Part shown: one piece after another, positions 57,416-57,766 of the stretch
Layout of the letters: each line of letters starts with the position of its first letter
Position numbering within the stretch: the stretch's first letter is position 1
Source: JBAIYU01 sp036763085
GTDB lineage: Bacteria; Bacillota; Negativicutes; DSM-1736; Dendrosporobacteraceae
Reading direction: 5' to 3'
Assembly: GCF_036763085.1 (NCBI RefSeq)
Contig: NZ_JBAIYU010000002.1
Coordinates: 1-57,766, forward strand
Length of the DNA: 57,766 bases
The notes under the pieces: generated by a model
Told to the model about the DNA's origin: nothing
The model's input: only the letters and a program-made list of their open reading frames with translations
The model's database searches: none
Translations under genes and position numbers: made by a program

Positions 57416-57641
57416 AGCTTCCCTACTCTCTTAGCAAATCAAAATAAAGCTAACAAGCTCGGTCTAATTATTATTACGTAAATAGGCTTAGCACAAAAAA
57501 GTGCAAATATACATCCCGAACTAAATCGCATATTTTAGAAAGCTTTATCAGTAGCAACTTCTATTTACTATCTCTATTATTTTTAATAAACAAAATTTCT
57601 GACTTAGCAAAAAGCAACTCGTTTACGCTGATTTCATAAAA

Positions 57642-57766
57642 TAGTCAGTACCCACCCGTAAAACGGGTGGCTTGATTACGCCCTATAAGGGCATGACACT
57701 AGCTGAGTCTCAAGACTCTCTGAAAAAGTCTACCAACCGCATAACCTTTTCAGTCAGCCCCTAAAG
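57642..57766. repeat. Right copy of the 125-bp inverted repeat
   Basis: It is the exact reverse complement of 3-127, with the same chain of hairpins. It lies about 227 bp upstream of the hydrogenase gene. The stretch 57416-57641 holds only AT-rich promoter-type DNA and no gene I can support. The two copies face each other across about 57.5 kb. Confidence 0.85.

Noticed and set aside
1..57766. CRISPR array, rRNA, tRNA, prophage
   Set aside because: No regularly spaced repeats, no rRNA or tRNA blocks, and no phage structural genes were seen on reading both strands; no computed tRNA search was possible.

Overview
The window reads as core chromosome of an anaerobic, endospore-forming Firmicute, most likely class Negativicutes (Sporomusa/Pelosinus-like). 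This is inference from the mix of genes: spoVS, ylbJ and repeated sigma-H-like promoters (sporulation), FapR/FabK-type fatty acid synthesis, SMC/YlxM/Ffh/FtsY, and a TAT-exported NiFe-hydrogenase small subunit. Base composition is low-GC. Almost all genes are on the minus strand. I see no rRNA, tRNA, CRISPR array or complete transposase gene.

Layout, left to right. (1) 94-7229: a type IV pilus operon read right to left (pilB, pilT, pilC, pilA, pilD, then four minor pseudopilin genes). It has a sigma-H-like promoter at 7386-7413 and a long leader with an intrinsic terminator just before pilB. The last gene is cut at the left edge by a 125-bp repeat. (2) 7454-12216: aroE, a small unknown gene, a CPHC thioredoxin-fold protein, yqeG, comM, ubiX, yraN. 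(3) 12230-14215: a gene-poor accessory patch with a 59-residue protein, a small membrane protein, a probable small pseudogene, two duplicated gene scraps (a comM piece and the HD-GYP gene tail), palindromes and terminators. (4) 14219-31370: an HD-GYP gene followed by the conserved block ylqH, ylqG, rnhB, rbgA, lepB, rplS, a SPOUT methyltransferase, trmD, rimM, ylqD, khpA, rpsP, ffh, ylxM, ftsY, smc, spoVS, a radical SAM gene and rnc. (5) 31374-40053: a fatty acid and phospholipid operon (fapR, plsX, fabH, fabK, fabD, fabG, acpP, an NMO-type flavoprotein, fabF), with rpmF and the DUF177 gene upstream. (6) 40160-46545: ackA, tmcAL, ylbK, ylbJ, a coiled-coil gene, coaD, rsmD, matching the Bacillus ylbH-ylbN neighbourhood. 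(7) 46705-56128: a DUF4127 gene, a second EF-G-like factor, then pduO, ndk, a gamma-carbonic-anhydrase-like protein, an M42 peptidase, HtpX, an SRPBCC protein and a class III aminotransferase. (8) 56321-57415: a NiFe-hydrogenase small subunit with no large subunit beside it, then a second, inverted copy of the 125-bp repeat at the right edge.

Themes. A recurring promoter, AGGA(A/T)(T/G)T, 14 or 15 nt, GAATA, fits the Spo0H (sigma-H) consensus. It sits before pilB, yraN, spoVS, the DUF4127 gene and the EF-G-like gene, with weaker versions elsewhere, so pili, DNA-uptake-linked genes and early sporulation may share a stationary-phase regulon. Perfect or near-perfect sigma-A promoters precede ylxM-ffh, rplS and DUF177-rpmF. 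The most promising undescribed items are the pilB leader (riboswitch or attenuator candidate), the sigma-H-linked DUF4127 gene, the FliK_C/FlhB_C-like pair next to an HD-GYP protein, and the duplicated scraps at 12.3 and 14.1 kb. Many start codons here were moved from the longest open frame to the start with a good Shine-Dalgarno (SD) sequence; the reasons are given gene by gene.
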